Source of the DNA: Clostridium paridis | Lineage (GTDB): Bacteria > Bacillota > Clostridia > Clostridiales > Clostridiaceae | Reading direction: 5' to 3' | NCBI RefSeq assembly: GCF_016765615.1 | Contig: NZ_JAESWA010000022.1 | Span: 521,542-585,541, forward strand | DNA: 64,000 nt | Shown: positions 35,170-44,452 of the stretch, in pieces | Layout: each line of letters opens with the position of its first letter | How positions within the stretch are numbered: position 1 is the first letter of the stretch | Position numbers and translations under genes: made by a program | The notes under the pieces: model-generated | Databases searched by the model: none | Told to the model about the DNA's origin: nothing | Seen by the model: only the letters and a program-made list of their open reading frames with translations

Positions 35170-38100
35170 CTATATTTCTGAATGTTCACCATAGCTTTTT
35201 CTTGAAGTTTTAGAAGCTATTTTATCAGTAATTGAAATTAACGCTGGTATAACAACAGGTAGTAGGATTAAGCTTAATAATAATAAACCTGTAACTACAC
35301 AAATAGCTAATTCCATTAATACATGTATGTTTGAAGGATATAAGGTTGCAAATGTACCAGCAAGAATTATTGCAGCTGACATTACAACTCCTCCAATATT
35401 TTTAGCAGCCATAACTATAGCTTCTTTTGGTGACATTTCTGGATATTCTTTAAATCTAGTCATTAAGAATATACTATAGTCAACTCCCAGTGCTGCTATA
35501 ACAACAAAGGAGAAGAATGGTACATTCCACGACATTCCATCCATACCACTAAATAATTTACTAGTTAAGAAGGCTGTAACTGAAATCGCTGTATAGTATG
35601 CAGCAAGTAAAGCCCCTACAATGTATACTGGAATCCAGAAGGATCTTATTACAATAACAAGTAATACAAAGATACATGCAAGTACTATTATTTGAGTAAA
35701 GGTAATATCATGAGTTGCTATTGCATTTAAGTCATTTGTACTCGCTGTTGGTCCAGAAATTCCAAACTTAGCATCTTGTAAAACTGTACCTTTAAGATCA
35801 TTTTTAACAAGGTCTTGCATATGATCTATTACTGCTATTGATTCTTTTGAATATGGATCTGAAGTTAAATTAACAGTAATCTTAGCTATCTTTCTATCCT
35901 TTGATAGATATGCATCAAACATCTTATTAATATCGTCTTTTTCAAAGGCTTCTTTTGGGATGTAGAAAGTTTTTGTATTAGTTAATTGGTTTAAGAAATC
36001 ATTTCCCTTATCTAATCCATCATGAATACTTCCAAGACCATCACGACTCTTTCCAATACCATCTTTTAATTGATCCATTCCACTGCTTAATTGAGTTAAT
36101 CCACTGTATAACTTATCTTGACCATTTTTAACTTGAGTTGCCCCATCTTTTAAAGCATCAATACCTGCAATTACTTGTGCCTGTCCAGTAGCTCCTTGTT
36201 TTAATCCATCTGCAAGAGCTAATGCTCCTTGTTCCAACTTTTCAATTCCTATAACTAGCTCTGACTGAGAATTTGTGTTCTTAATCATTTCATCAATTCC
36301 AGCATTTAAGGCTGTCAATCCACCATTCAAAGTCTTAAAGTTAGCATTTGCATCATTTAGTCCTGCTTCCATGCCATTTATAGCATCAGTTAATCCTGCA
36401 ACCTGACCTTTAAGTGTTTGAATATTTACATCAGTAGGATTATTTTGAGCTAGAGTATTAACAGTTCCACTTATGGATTGCACTAACTGTTTTAAAGGAG
36501 TAATAGATGATGCTATACTTGAATATCCACCTTGAAGCGATTTGTAGCCTGAATTTATTTGGCTAAGATTGCTTGAAATAGCTTGAAGCCCCTGATTTAA
36601 TTGTGCCACTCCAACCTTAAGTCCTGCTATTCCTTGAGCAATACCTTCTGCCCCTCCTGCACCTTGCGATATTCCAGTGTTAATTTTCTTTAAGCCATCA
36701 TTCAATGCGCCCATTCCAGTTGCAATACCACCAGTACCATCAGATAACTTTTTAACATCTGAAAAATCTGGTGTGGTTAATTTTTCATCTATTAGATTTA
36801 AACCATCTTTAATTTGACCTATTCCATCATTTGCTGAAGTATATCCATCTACTACAGTTCCTGTTTGCTTATCTGTATAAAAATCAGCTATTTCATCACC
36901 CTTAGGCTGAGTGACACCTGAAACTTGTTTTACACCATCTAATTTCTTTAACTTAGCTGTTAAATCGTCAATAACCGCTAGAGATTCATTGTTATCTAAA
37001 GCATTCTTGCTTTCAATGACTACAGTAGTTGGCATTGCTTTTCCTCTACCAAACTTATCTGCAACTATATTAAATCCTTTAACTGAAGGTGTATCTGCAC
37101 TTAAATCCTTTAAGCTATCAAAAGATAACTTTGTAGAGTTTAATGCTATAACCGGAGCGATAATAGCCGCAACTATTAAAAGAGAAATAGCTGGATGTTT
37201 TACTGATGTGGAAGTTATATTCTCCCAAAGCTTACTTTCCTTATGCCCAGCAGTATTATGCGATGGCCAGAATAATTTCCCTGCTAATAACTTCATTAAT
37301 ACTGGTGTTAGAGTCATTAATTCAAGTAATAATACTGCTATTCCAATTGCTACTGCATTAGCTGAACGATAAATTGGAAATTGAACAAAAGTAAGACTTG
37401 CAAAGGCCATAAATACTGTTAATCCACTAAAGATAATTGTTTTACCTGCAGTCTTATAAGTAGCAACTACAGCATCATCAATTGATAAACCATGTCCTAG
37501 TTCTTCCTTAAATCTGTTAAATAATAATATGTTATAGTCTGTCCCAATACCGAACAGAACCAAAATAACAAACATTTGCGTTAAACTTGTTATTGGAAAA
37601 TTGAATCCGTTTATTAGTATTCCTATGATTCCCATAGAGCATAGATATGCAACACCTACTGCACAAAGTGATACTAGTGGTGTTACTACTGAACGGAACA
37701 TAATAATTAGTACAATTAAAATGAAAGCTACAGTAATAATTGCACTTTTATCTACTCCCTTATTCGTAGCATCTAGATAATCATTATTAATTGCCTGTTC
37801 ACCTGTAATATAATGATTAACTTTTACATCCTTAAGAGCATCCTTAAATGCACTTATTATAGTTTCTCCGTCCCTAGTTCCTTTTTCATAATTTACTTGC
37901 ACCATTAAGGTTGTACCATCTTCAGATATCATTTGATCTTTGGCCTCTGGTGTCGAAAAAGGATCCATAATATTAGTTACTTTCAGTTCATCTTTTTTAG
38001 CTCTTACGTTATCAATTCCTTTTTCAATATCTTTTAAACCTTCATCTGATATTTTACTGTCTTCATTAAAGACGAATAAAAGTGTATCTCCCTTAGAAGT

Positions 38101-38274
38101 ACCCATATTATTGAGCATTTTTGAAGCAACTACAGAAGGCGAATCTTCACTAATAGTAGCTTGACCTTTTTGGTTCAATATTTGTTTCAAATTGGGCTGA
38201 TATATGGTAAATAATACTGTTGCTACAAGCCAGATAGCTAACACAGCCCATCGTAGTTTTAATATTTTTCGCAT
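35170..38274 (-). CDS. MMPL/RND-family exporter with central helical repeat domain
   Basis: A 1034-residue membrane protein with two MMPL halves of about six helices each, one after residue 170 and one after residue 840. Each half has an Asp-containing GTDYNILLFNRF or GVDYSIFLMTRF segment typical of proton-driven RND pumps. Between them (about 480-760) is an extracellular helical domain of GL-x2-L-x2-G-like heptads, as in YhgE-type proteins, for example LYSGLTQLSSGMDQLKDG. The substrate could be a lipid, peptide or drug. It is the second gene after a TetR regulator, 29 bases downstream. Confidence 0.9.
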   Translation of the reverse strand: MRKILKLRWAVLAIWLVATVLFTIYQPNLKQILNQKGQATISEDSPSVVASKMLNNMGTSKGDTLLFVFNEDSKISDEGLKDIEKGIDNVRAKKDELKVTNIMDPFSTPEAKDQMISEDGTTLMVQVNYEKGTRDGETIISAFKDALKDVKVNHYITGEQAINNDYLDATNKGVDKSAIITVAFILIVLIIMFRSVVTPLVSLCAVGVAYLCSMGIIGILINGFNFPITSLTQMFVILVLFGIGTDYNILLFNRFKEELGHGLSIDDAVVATYKTAGKTIIFSGLTVFMAFASLTFVQFPIYRSANAVAIGIAVLLLELMTLTPVLMKLLAGKLFWPSHNTAGHKESKLWENITSTSVKHPAISLLIVAAIIAPVIALNSTKLSFDSLKDLSADTPSVKGFNIVADKFGRGKAMPTTVVIESKNALDNNESLAVIDDLTAKLKKLDGVKQVSGVTQPKGDEIADFYTDKQTGTVVDGYTSANDGIGQIKDGLNLIDEKLTTPDFSDVKKLSDGTGGIATGMGALNDGLKKINTGISQGAGGAEGIAQGIAGLKVGVAQLNQGLQAISSNLSQINSGYKSLQGGYSSIASSITPLKQLVQSISGTVNTLAQNNPTDVNIQTLKGQVAGLTDAINGMEAGLNDANANFKTLNGGLTALNAGIDEMIKNTNSQSELVIGIEKLEQGALALADGLKQGATGQAQVIAGIDALKDGATQVKNGQDKLYSGLTQLSSGMDQLKDGIGKSRDGLGSIHDGLDKGNDFLNQLTNTKTFYIPKEAFEKDDINKMFDAYLSKDRKIAKITVNLTSDPYSKESIAVIDHMQDLVKNDLKGTVLQDAKFGISGPTASTNDLNAIATHDITFTQIIVLACIFVLLVIVIRSFWIPVYIVGALLAAYYTAISVTAFLTSKLFSGMDGMSWNVPFFSFVVIAALGVDYSIFLMTRFKEYPEMSPKEAIVMAAKNIGGVVMSAAIILAGTFATLYPSNIHVLMELAICVVTGLLLLSLILLPVVIPALISITDKIASKTSRKSYGEHSEI

Positions 38275-38303
38275 CTTTCTGCCTCCTTATTAATTTTTAT
38301 TCT

Positions 38304-38975
38304 TTATGGTACTTTCCCATTTGTCAGCATTTCGTTAATGCTTTTTTTCACTTTTTCATCATCATAAGTTATACCTAATGCTTGAAGGTTAAATATGGTG
38401 ATTGGATATGCATATTCAGTAATATCTCTTTCCTCTTCGCTTTGAAGCCAATCCATAAGTACGTTATATAAAGTTCCAATAAATGCCAGGGCTGAAATCT
38501 TGATATCAGGAACATTAATCATGTTCTTTTCCTTCATTTCTTCAAAATGACCAGCTGAATAATTTACAAACTTCTTTGTAACCTCAGCTCTTTTCTTCTC
38601 AAACTCTGAATTTAACCCTACAGCCTCAATTAACATAATTTTAACTATCGGCTTATTACATTGGATAGCTTTCAAAAAAAAGGCAATAGCCTTACTAAAC
38701 CCCACATCTACTTCATTGTTAATATTACTTAATGAAGCGCATAGGGTTTCATAAAATTCATCAATTACTTCATCATAGAGAGTAGCAAATAGTTCTTCTT
38801 TGTTTTTAAAATAAAAATAAAACGTACCTACGGATATATCTGCTTCATCTACAACATTTTTCACTGTAGTTTTATGATATCCATTGAATGCAAATACGCT
38901 AATTGCTGTGTCTATAATATGCTTCTTTTTAAGATCTTTTCTTTTCTGTGTTTCTACTGATGTTTTGTAAACCAT
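38304..38975 (-). CDS. TetR-family repressor of the MMPL exporter
   Basis: A 223-residue regulator whose N-terminal helix-turn-helix (about 17-63) reads KKHIIDTAISVFAFNGYHKT then VDEADISVGTFYFYFKNKEE. The C-terminal ligand domain is not similar to any with a known effector. A near-perfect palindrome between its promoter and start codon is a likely autoregulatory operator. The downstream exporter gene would be under the same control. The ribosome site is GAGGTGAG. Confidence 0.92.
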   Translation of the reverse strand: MVYKTSVETQKRKDLKKKHIIDTAISVFAFNGYHKTTVKNVVDEADISVGTFYFYFKNKEELFATLYDEVIDEFYETLCASLSNINNEVDVGFSKAIAFFLKAIQCNKPIVKIMLIEAVGLNSEFEKKRAEVTKKFVNYSAGHFEEMKEKNMINVPDIKISALAFIGTLYNVLMDWLQSEEERDITEYAYPITIFNLQALGITYDDEKVKKSINEMLTNGKVP

Positions 38976-38991
38976 TGTCTCACCTCACTTC

Positions 38992-39021
38992 AAGCATAGA
39001 ATGACGCTTCATTTTATGCTT
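38992..39021. promoter_or_regulatory. TetR operator candidate
   Basis: AAGCATAGAATGA and TTCATTTTATGCTT form an inverted repeat with one mismatch around CGC. It begins directly after the -10 box, so bound repressor would block transcription of the TetR-MMPL operon. Confidence 0.65.
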
Positions 39022-39050
39022 ATTATAAAACTTACAAATATCAAAGTCAA
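39022..39050 (-). promoter_or_regulatory. Promoter of the TetR-MMPL operon
   Basis: On the minus strand TTGACT and TATAAT are separated by exactly 17 bases, about 50 bases before the TetR start. Confidence 0.75.
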
Positions 39051-39120
39051 GTTAATAAAATCCTACTTTCGCTTTTATTATTGTTCTAAAAAGTTCCTAT
39101 TATTATAAATTTGTAAAATA

Positions 39121-39141
39121 AAAAAGAGCCTAAGCTCTTTA
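39121..39141 (-). terminator. Terminator of the MerR gene
   Basis: AAAGAGC and GCTCTTT form a short stem with A/T runs on both sides, just past the stop. Confidence 0.65.
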
Positions 39142-39149
39142 ATTAATAA

Positions 39150-40091
39150 TTACTCATTTATAGTTATCTTTCCCTTTTCATCAACTTTTATATTTAAAAT
39201 TCTATTTAACTTTGCTTTATTTTCAATATATTTACTGTAATCTTTACTTAAGACCCTTAACTTACTTGCAAATTCTTCATGATAATTTATGTCTTCCATC
39301 TGCTTCTTTATAGTTTTATTCATCTCAAAAGTCTTTTTCCAACCTTCTTGCACTTCTGAATCTATTTTTAATCTACTATAGAATTCTAAAATCTTTTCCT
39401 TCTCTTCCTGAAGCTGCTCTTCAGTAATATTAAGCCACCTCTCTACATTATCATTTGTAAATTTTTCGTATTTCTTTATCTCATCTTCTGGTATGCTATC
39501 ATATAATTTCTTCATCTCTACTGGATATTCTAAGCTTTCTGTTTCATCTAAGTATTTAACTAAATCTATCCAAGCTTTTTCTTTTTCCTTTGTATCTAAT
39601 GGCTCTTTTAAAAATGGACTATAGTTAATGGCCAACATCTTTCCAAAGTTTCCTGGAAAAATTCTTTCTATTTGGCGCCTCATATATCCTTCTCTACTTT
39701 TATCATCCATTTCAAGGCACCTATTTAAAATACTAAGTTCTTTTGTAATATCAGAAACTTCAATTTTTGAACTAGATAAATTACTAAGGCAAGTTTTTAT
39801 TACTTCTCTATTTTTATTTATTCTTTTTGCTTCCTCTTCAAGCTTTAATAAATGACATTCTAAAGTTTCTTTTAATAAGTCTGGATTTTGTAATATATTC
39901 TTAATTTCCTTTATAGATACATCAAATTTCCTTAATACTGATATTTGTAATAGTTTATCAATATCCTCTATTGAGTATTCTCTATAATTATTTTCTTCAT
40001 TAGTTGCAGGCTTTATAAGTCCCTCTTCTTCATAATATTTAATAGCCTTCTTTGTAAGAGCTGTAATCTCCATAACCTCACTTATTCTCAT
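39150..40091 (-). CDS. MerR-family transcriptional regulator
   Basis: A 313-residue regulator. The winged helix is at the N-terminus (MRISEVMEITALTKKAIKYY, then EEGLIKPATNEENNYREYS). A long helical region follows (about 75-125), then an acidic and Lys-rich C-terminal domain not seen in metal-sensing MerR proteins. No Cys pair for metal binding is present. The effector is unknown. It lies 68 bases beyond a phosphoesterase gene on the same strand. Confidence 0.88.
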   Translation of the reverse strand: MRISEVMEITALTKKAIKYYEEEGLIKPATNEENNYREYSIEDIDKLLQISVLRKFDVSIKEIKNILQNPDLLKETLECHLLKLEEEAKRINKNREVIKTCLSNLSSSKIEVSDITKELSILNRCLEMDDKSREGYMRRQIERIFPGNFGKMLAINYSPFLKEPLDTKEKEKAWIDLVKYLDETESLEYPVEMKKLYDSIPEDEIKKYEKFTNDNVERWLNITEEQLQEEKEKILEFYSRLKIDSEVQEGWKKTFEMNKTIKKQMEDINYHEEFASKLRVLSKDYSKYIENKAKLNRILNIKVDEKGKITINE

Positions 40092-40159
40092 AAAATTCCC
40101 TCCTCATAGAAATAATATAAGCTAATACCTAAGGGAACAGTCAATAACTTTATTAATAT

Positions 40160-40882
40160 TTATTCAATTGATGCATAAGTTACTATATTTTTATAGTCCT
40201 CTAAATTAGGAAAATTCCTTTCTTTAGCCAGATTAATGATATCTTCTATTGGATAAGTCACTTTTTTATTAATCAACTTTACCTCATCATCTAGAAATTC
40301 TAATATACCATAGGAGGCTCTATTATCTTTATCTAGTGAATTACCTATACTCCCTACATTAAATATCTTTTTGCCATTCACTTCTCCTATGAAGGGGCAA
40401 TGAGAATGTCCACATAGAATTATATCTTCTTTTACATCTTTAATTATTTCATTTATTTCATCTATTGGTACACTTCCATCTATCGCTTCAACTATTGATT
40501 TAGGGGTACCATGTACACAAAGAATGCTACTTCCTTTGTATTTTAGGGTAGCTTCTTCTGGTAAATTATTTATAAATGATATATCTTCTAAATTCATATG
40601 TTCTCTTGCATATTTTAAATATGAACATATTTCTTCTTCTCTTTTTGTTTTTGGTAAAAAATCTTCTGCTAGTTCCTCAAACCACTTATCTGTATTTCCT
40701 TTAACCCATGCTAAAGCTTCATATCTTCTCAATTCTTCTAATACTTCAGTTGTCATTGGCCCCTTAACTACTACATCCCCAAGTATTATAACTTTTCTAA
40801 TATTTTCTTTTTTCATATCATCTAATACGGATCTAAGTGCAATACCATTTCCATGTATATCAGATAAAATACCTATTTTCAT
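40160..40882 (-). CDS. Calcineurin-like metallophosphoesterase (YfcE-type)
   Basis: A 240-residue phosphoesterase with the metal ligands in LSDIHGN, GDVVVKG, WVKGNTD and LCGHSHCPF. The type resembles YfcE/YsnB or bacterial diadenosine-polyphosphatase-like enzymes. Its natural substrate is not predictable. It follows a VOC-family gene by 12 bases and is probably co-transcribed. The ribosome site is AGGGGGG. Confidence 0.88.
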   Translation of the reverse strand: MKIGILSDIHGNGIALRSVLDDMKKENIRKVIILGDVVVKGPMTTEVLEELRRYEALAWVKGNTDKWFEELAEDFLPKTKREEEICSYLKYAREHMNLEDISFINNLPEEATLKYKGSSILCVHGTPKSIVEAIDGSVPIDEINEIIKDVKEDIILCGHSHCPFIGEVNGKKIFNVGSIGNSLDKDNRASYGILEFLDDEVKLINKKVTYPIEDIINLAKERNFPNLEDYKNIVTYASIE

Positions 40883-40895
40883 ATTTATCCCCCTA

Positions 40896-41255
40896 TTAAT
40901 CCTTACAATATACTTCTATATCATTTCCTTCGCTATCTTTAAATTCCATTACTAAATTCTCATTTATTTTAGTTAGTGGAAATACAATTTCTGCATTTAA
41001 TTCATCTAATTTTTTATTAAGCTTCTCCATATCATCAACTTCAAAGCTTGGTAAACAATTATCTCCCCAAGTTACCTCTTCATTAACTTTACTATTATTA
41101 AATAAACAAAATCTAAAACCATTTAGATTAAATATACTAAATACATCATCTTTCCTATCTACATCTTGTTCAAAAAATTTCTCGTAAAATCCAATCGCTC
41201 TTTCCATATCCTTAACACAAATATATAGTGAATTTATAGTAATTTTGAATGACAT
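40896..41255 (-). CDS. VOC-superfamily (glyoxalase/bleomycin-resistance type) protein
   Basis: A 119-residue protein with the paired beta-alpha-beta-beta-beta fold. SLYICVKDMERAIGFYEKFF opens the first module, and VMEFKDSEGNDIEVYCKD ends the second, with the metal-ligand Glu typical of this fold. Functions range from dioxygenase to drug binding, so no substrate is claimed. It starts the three-gene run VOC, phosphoesterase, merR. Confidence 0.85.
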   Translation of the reverse strand: MSFKITINSLYICVKDMERAIGFYEKFFEQDVDRKDDVFSIFNLNGFRFCLFNNSKVNEEVTWGDNCLPSFEVDDMEKLNKKLDELNAEIVFPLTKINENLVMEFKDSEGNDIEVYCKD

Positions 41256-41260
41256 GTTTT

Positions 41261-41326
41261 CTACCTCTCAATCAAATATTTTTTAATTATAATTCCCCCT
41301 GCCGCTGGCTTTGAAAAAAGCTCCAC
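41261..41326 (-). pseudogene. 21-codon 5' remnant of a probable NUDIX hydrolase gene
   Basis: GTG with an AAGGATGA site starts a frame MELFSKPAAGGIIIKKYLIER and stop. The KPAAGGII segment is the usual first strand of small NUDIX hydrolases, which continue for another 130 residues. Here the frame ends at once and runs into the ribosome site of the VOC gene. The most likely reading is a deletion scar. A chance ORF cannot be excluded. Confidence 0.35.
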
Positions 41327-41501
41327 AATATATCATCCTTTCAAAATTAAATTTCACGCCTTATATATTCTACCATATTAAGGTAAATAGATTCAAAAAC
41401 GTCTCATAAGTATACTCAAATCATAAATTATGTATTATAATAAAAATTGTTGTTTTAAAGAAAAATAAATGTAGTAAACAATTAAACATTAGGAGATTAC
41501 A

Positions 41502-42173
41502 ATGAAAAAAGTCATAGTAATATTAGTATTGTCTCTACTTATATCAATAGGTGGAATATCATATGGTTATATAAAATCCACTGCTTTAGAAAAATTCACT
41601 GTATCCCAAGATGGAAATGTTCTTACTGATGAAAATGGACAAGAATATATATTAGATAAGGATTTTTGTACATCCCTAGAAGCTATTTCTTTTCAAAAGG
41701 AATTTGGAAAAACGAACTCAGATGGGAAAATATATGAAATAGATGGACAAGAGGATCATAATTGGATTGCCTTTAGTGCTTCTAGCGAAATGTCTATACT
41801 TAGCTTATATCACAAAAAGGAAATTAGTTCTTTTTCTCTATCAAAAGATGATATTAATGAGATTCGTTTAATTTCAAATAAAGGGGTAAAGCAATCCTTA
41901 GGAGTTCCAATTTCAACTACATCTGATTCAAATATTATAAAGGAATTCTCATCAAGTATTACTGAAAGTGGGAGTCCTCAAGAAATAAAACTTGATAAAA
42001 TAATGTCTCTTCAAATTTTAAGTAAAGAATATGCTGGAATCGCATATAGAATTAATATTGTAATTACAAATGATAATAAAGTATTTTTATCAAAGGATGA
42101 CGGTAGTAACTTCATCTTAGCTGGTAATTCATTAAGCAAATGGATATTATCAATTATTACGCCAAGTAAATAG
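41502..42173 (+). CDS. Exported or membrane-anchored protein of unknown function
   Basis: A 223-residue protein with an N-terminal membrane anchor or uncleaved signal (about 3-23, VIVILVLSLLISIGGISYG) and a soluble outer domain rich in Ser, Lys and Asp. No cysteine-based lipobox, enzymatic motif or known domain was recognised. It has a good ribosome site (AGGAGA) and a TATAAT box at 41436-41441. Neighbours on both sides are on the other strand. Confidence 0.72.
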   Translation: MKKVIVILVLSLLISIGGISYGYIKSTALEKFTVSQDGNVLTDENGQEYILDKDFCTSLEAISFQKEFGKTNSDGKIYEIDGQEDHNWIAFSASSEMSILSLYHKKEISSFSLSKDDINEIRLISNKGVKQSLGVPISTTSDSNIIKEFSSSITESGSPQEIKLDKIMSLQILSKEYAGIAYRINIVITNDNKVFLSKDDGSNFILAGNSLSKWILSIITPSK

Positions 42174-42217
42174 TGAATTAACTTAGTATATACTTTATAA
42201 ATAATTTTGATATAAAT

Positions 42218-42243
42218 AGGGAAATTTTTCTGAAAGTTTCCCT
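42218..42243 (+). terminator. Weak terminator after the 41.5 kb gene
   Basis: AGGGAAA and TTTCCCT pair around a 12-base loop. There is no strong T-tract. Confidence 0.35.
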
Positions 42244-42266
42244 TAACTCTAATATTTGAATTTTAA

Positions 42267-42437
42267 TTAATAATTACTGTTCTTATCCATAAAGTAATCT
42301 CTTAATCTCTTCGAATACTCCAAACGATCTTCTGGATTAGAGTTCTCTCTATCTGTTTTATATAAATCATCATTCTCTACTCCGTCAACTATTAAGCAAA
42401 ACGGGCAAAAATACCCTTCTGGCGCATGATTATACAT
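42267..42437 (-). pseudogene. HIT-family hydrolase gene with internal in-frame deletion
   Basis: The N-terminus MYNHAPEGYFCPFCLIVDGV is the zinc-binding start of clostridial HIT proteins of about 155 residues. After only 30 residues it jumps to DRENSNPEDRLEYSKRLRDYF, which looks like their extreme C-terminus. The whole catalytic middle, including the His triad HxHxH, is missing. The 56-codon frame is intact and has a GGAGG site, so it may still be expressed, but it cannot be active. The longer reading starting nine codons upstream lacks a ribosome site. Confidence 0.6.
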
Positions 42438-42476
42438 ATCTTTCCTCCAAAAATAACCTATCATTTCATTGTTGTG

Positions 42477-42920
42477 TCATGAATTCTTTTTATAAGCCGA
42501 TACACTTTTTAAAACAATGTTGGTTGATATAGATAGTTCCTTTTTCTTTTCATTAAACTCTTTCTCAATAAGTGGTCCATAAACTTTACCATTTTCTATT
42601 TCTAAAATCCAATAACTCACTTTAGATTCATCTGGTATTTCATAAGTATCATTAATATTATCAGGATTTCTTCTTTTAAGTCCAATTTGTTTTGCAAGAA
42701 CATATTTTTCATCTGAAGCAATTTCAACAACTTTAGCTGGAATTATATCACTTTCCCAACTAGTCTCGTTTATCCTTTTGTTTATCGTAACAATATGTGC
42801 CGAACTTCTAATTAATGAATATCCACCTGGTAGATCAATATCATAATCCCCTGCTCCAGCACAACCATATAAAGTTAAGGAAAGTAAAAACGCTAATAGA
42901 ACTTTAGATAATTTCTTCAT
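42477..42920 (-). CDS. Small lipoprotein of unknown function
   Basis: A 147-residue protein with a lipoprotein signal: KKLSKVLLAFLLSLTLYGC, where Cys20 follows LTLYG as the probable lipidation site. The mature part is hydrophilic and has no recognised domain. The ribosome site is GAGGAG. It probably sits on the outer face of the membrane. Confidence 0.75.
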   Translation of the reverse strand: MKKLSKVLLAFLLSLTLYGCAGAGDYDIDLPGGYSLIRSSAHIVTINKRINETSWESDIIPAKVVEIASDEKYVLAKQIGLKRRNPDNINDTYEIPDESKVSYWILEIENGKVYGPLIEKEFNEKKKELSISTNIVLKSVSAYKKNS

Positions 42921-42992
42921 AGAAAAACTCCTCTATAATATTTAATAAATTTTCTAATGTATATAAACTATACACTTGTTTTTTTTATCAAA

Positions 42993-43610
42993 CTAAAACC
43001 CAACATTATCATTTACTATAAATATCTTAATTCGTCCTTTTACAGCTTGTCCCTCTATAATCGATAGACTATTACATACCCTTTCCTCTGAAGTACAATC
43101 AACACATTTATTTAAAGCTACACAAGGCGGATTAAAACCTGCTCTTTTAGCATTTAAAGGACAGGCTTTATTTTTCACTCTTTCAATTCCTTTTTGCCAA
43201 GTATCTACTATCTTATTTATTCCAACCACAATAATAACCTTATCAGGGCCATAATTAATTGCAGCCACCCTATTACCACTATGATCGATATTTATAATAC
43301 GTCCATCAACTGATATTGCATTAGATCCAGTTATATACCAGTCTGTTAATAAAGCTTTTCTTTTTAATATCTTACATTCTTCCTTGTCTTTGGCTAGTTC
43401 CATATCGAATATAATATTTCCTCTCCCTAACAATTCTTCAGTTATATTCATCCTTTGGAGAGTAGCTGAATGTCCAATCCCGATTGAACTATCTAGAGAT
43501 ATTATATTTAAAATCTCTGACTTCACATCCTCAAGTATCTCAAAACACTTAACTTCCATATTTCTTAATTCAAAATTCCTTTTTAATATATCTAGCTTTT
43601 CCTTATCCAT
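42993..43610 (-). CDS. LUD-domain protein (lactate-utilisation YkgG-like)
   Basis: A 205-residue LUD-domain protein (formerly DUF162). Signature segments are SIGIGHSATLQRM, NRVAAINYGPDKVIIVVGIN and NKACPLNAKRAGFNPPC. The latter belongs to a group with conserved cysteines (CALNKCVDC), which may bind a metal or cluster. It is not part of a lutABC operon here. The start codon abuts the stop of the alpha/beta hydrolase gene, so the two are co-translated. The function in such stand-alone LUD proteins is unknown. Confidence 0.85.
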   Translation of the reverse strand: MDKEKLDILKRNFELRNMEVKCFEILEDVKSEILNIISLDSSIGIGHSATLQRMNITEELLGRGNIIFDMELAKDKEECKILKRKALLTDWYITGSNAISVDGRIINIDHSGNRVAAINYGPDKVIIVVGINKIVDTWQKGIERVKNKACPLNAKRAGFNPPCVALNKCVDCTSEERVCNSLSIIEGQAVKGRIKIFIVNDNVGF

Positions 43611-44390
43611 TTAAATCTCTCTCCTAATTATTTCATAGAACTTCCCCTTAGCAAAGGTTTCATTCCAAGGACTATGTCCACATTTATCTAGTAAAATAAA
43701 TTTAAAGTCCTCTATTACTTTTGAAAGTGGTTCTTTAACTCCTTCATATGGATGGGAATCATATTCTCCATGTATTGCAACCACTGGGCATTTTATTCTA
43801 TAACCCATGTTTAATAGCTCTCCATTGTTTCTTATATTATTTATATCATCCATACATTTTTTAAAAACTTCAGGATAAAAATCAATAGCCTCATTCTCAA
43901 TAACAATTGGAGAAAAGGAATCTGACTTTGACATTAATTTTCCGAACTCTTCTAAAACTTCTTTTTTATCCTTACTATTAATATCATTTAGAGTTTTAAA
44001 TAAACTTTCAACTTTAACATTTTCTTCTTTAGTAAGCCTATTAACTCTTTTATCATTCATTATTGATAAATATTTGGCTTCATAGCATCCACTACCGATT
44101 ATTATTAGTTTTTTAACTAATTTAGGATACTTTGCAGCAAAAATATAACTAAGCCATGCTCCCCAGGAATGTCCTATAAGCGTAATTGGAAAGCTAGCAT
44201 TCTTATCAAGTATGTTTTTAAGTTCTAATATTTGTCTATCTATAGATTCTTCAGTTTGAAATGGTTCAAGAATGCCATATTCATCAGATAATTCTTTTGC
44301 AATAGGAGCTACCTCTCCTGGTGCACCTGGTCCACCATGAATAACTGCTATATTATATGGGTTAACTCCATATCTCCTTAGTCTATCCAT
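43611..44390 (-). CDS. Alpha/beta hydrolase
   Basis: A 259-residue hydrolase. The oxyanion region is VIHGGPGAPGE, as in proline iminopeptidase-like enzymes. The nucleophile elbow is GHSWGAW, the Asp is in VAIHGEYDSHP and the His in DKCGHSPWNE. The triad is complete. The substrate is unknown; small esters or peptides are possible. It is the first gene of a pair with the LUD protein. Confidence 0.88.
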   Translation of the reverse strand: MDRLRRYGVNPYNIAVIHGGPGAPGEVAPIAKELSDEYGILEPFQTEESIDRQILELKNILDKNASFPITLIGHSWGAWLSYIFAAKYPKLVKKLIIIGSGCYEAKYLSIMNDKRVNRLTKEENVKVESLFKTLNDINSKDKKEVLEEFGKLMSKSDSFSPIVIENEAIDFYPEVFKKCMDDINNIRNNGELLNMGYRIKCPVVAIHGEYDSHPYEGVKEPLSKVIEDFKFILLDKCGHSPWNETFAKGKFYEIIRREI

Positions 44391-44452
44391 AAAAATTATT
44401 TCTCCTTTTGCCTTAACTTCTTTAACTTCTCAATATCACCATTTCTTATTGC

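Noticed and set aside
36100-36800. Repetitive DNA in the MMPL gene
   Set aside because: It encodes heptad-like helical repeats (GL-x2-L pattern) of the extracellular domain and not a DNA repeat element.
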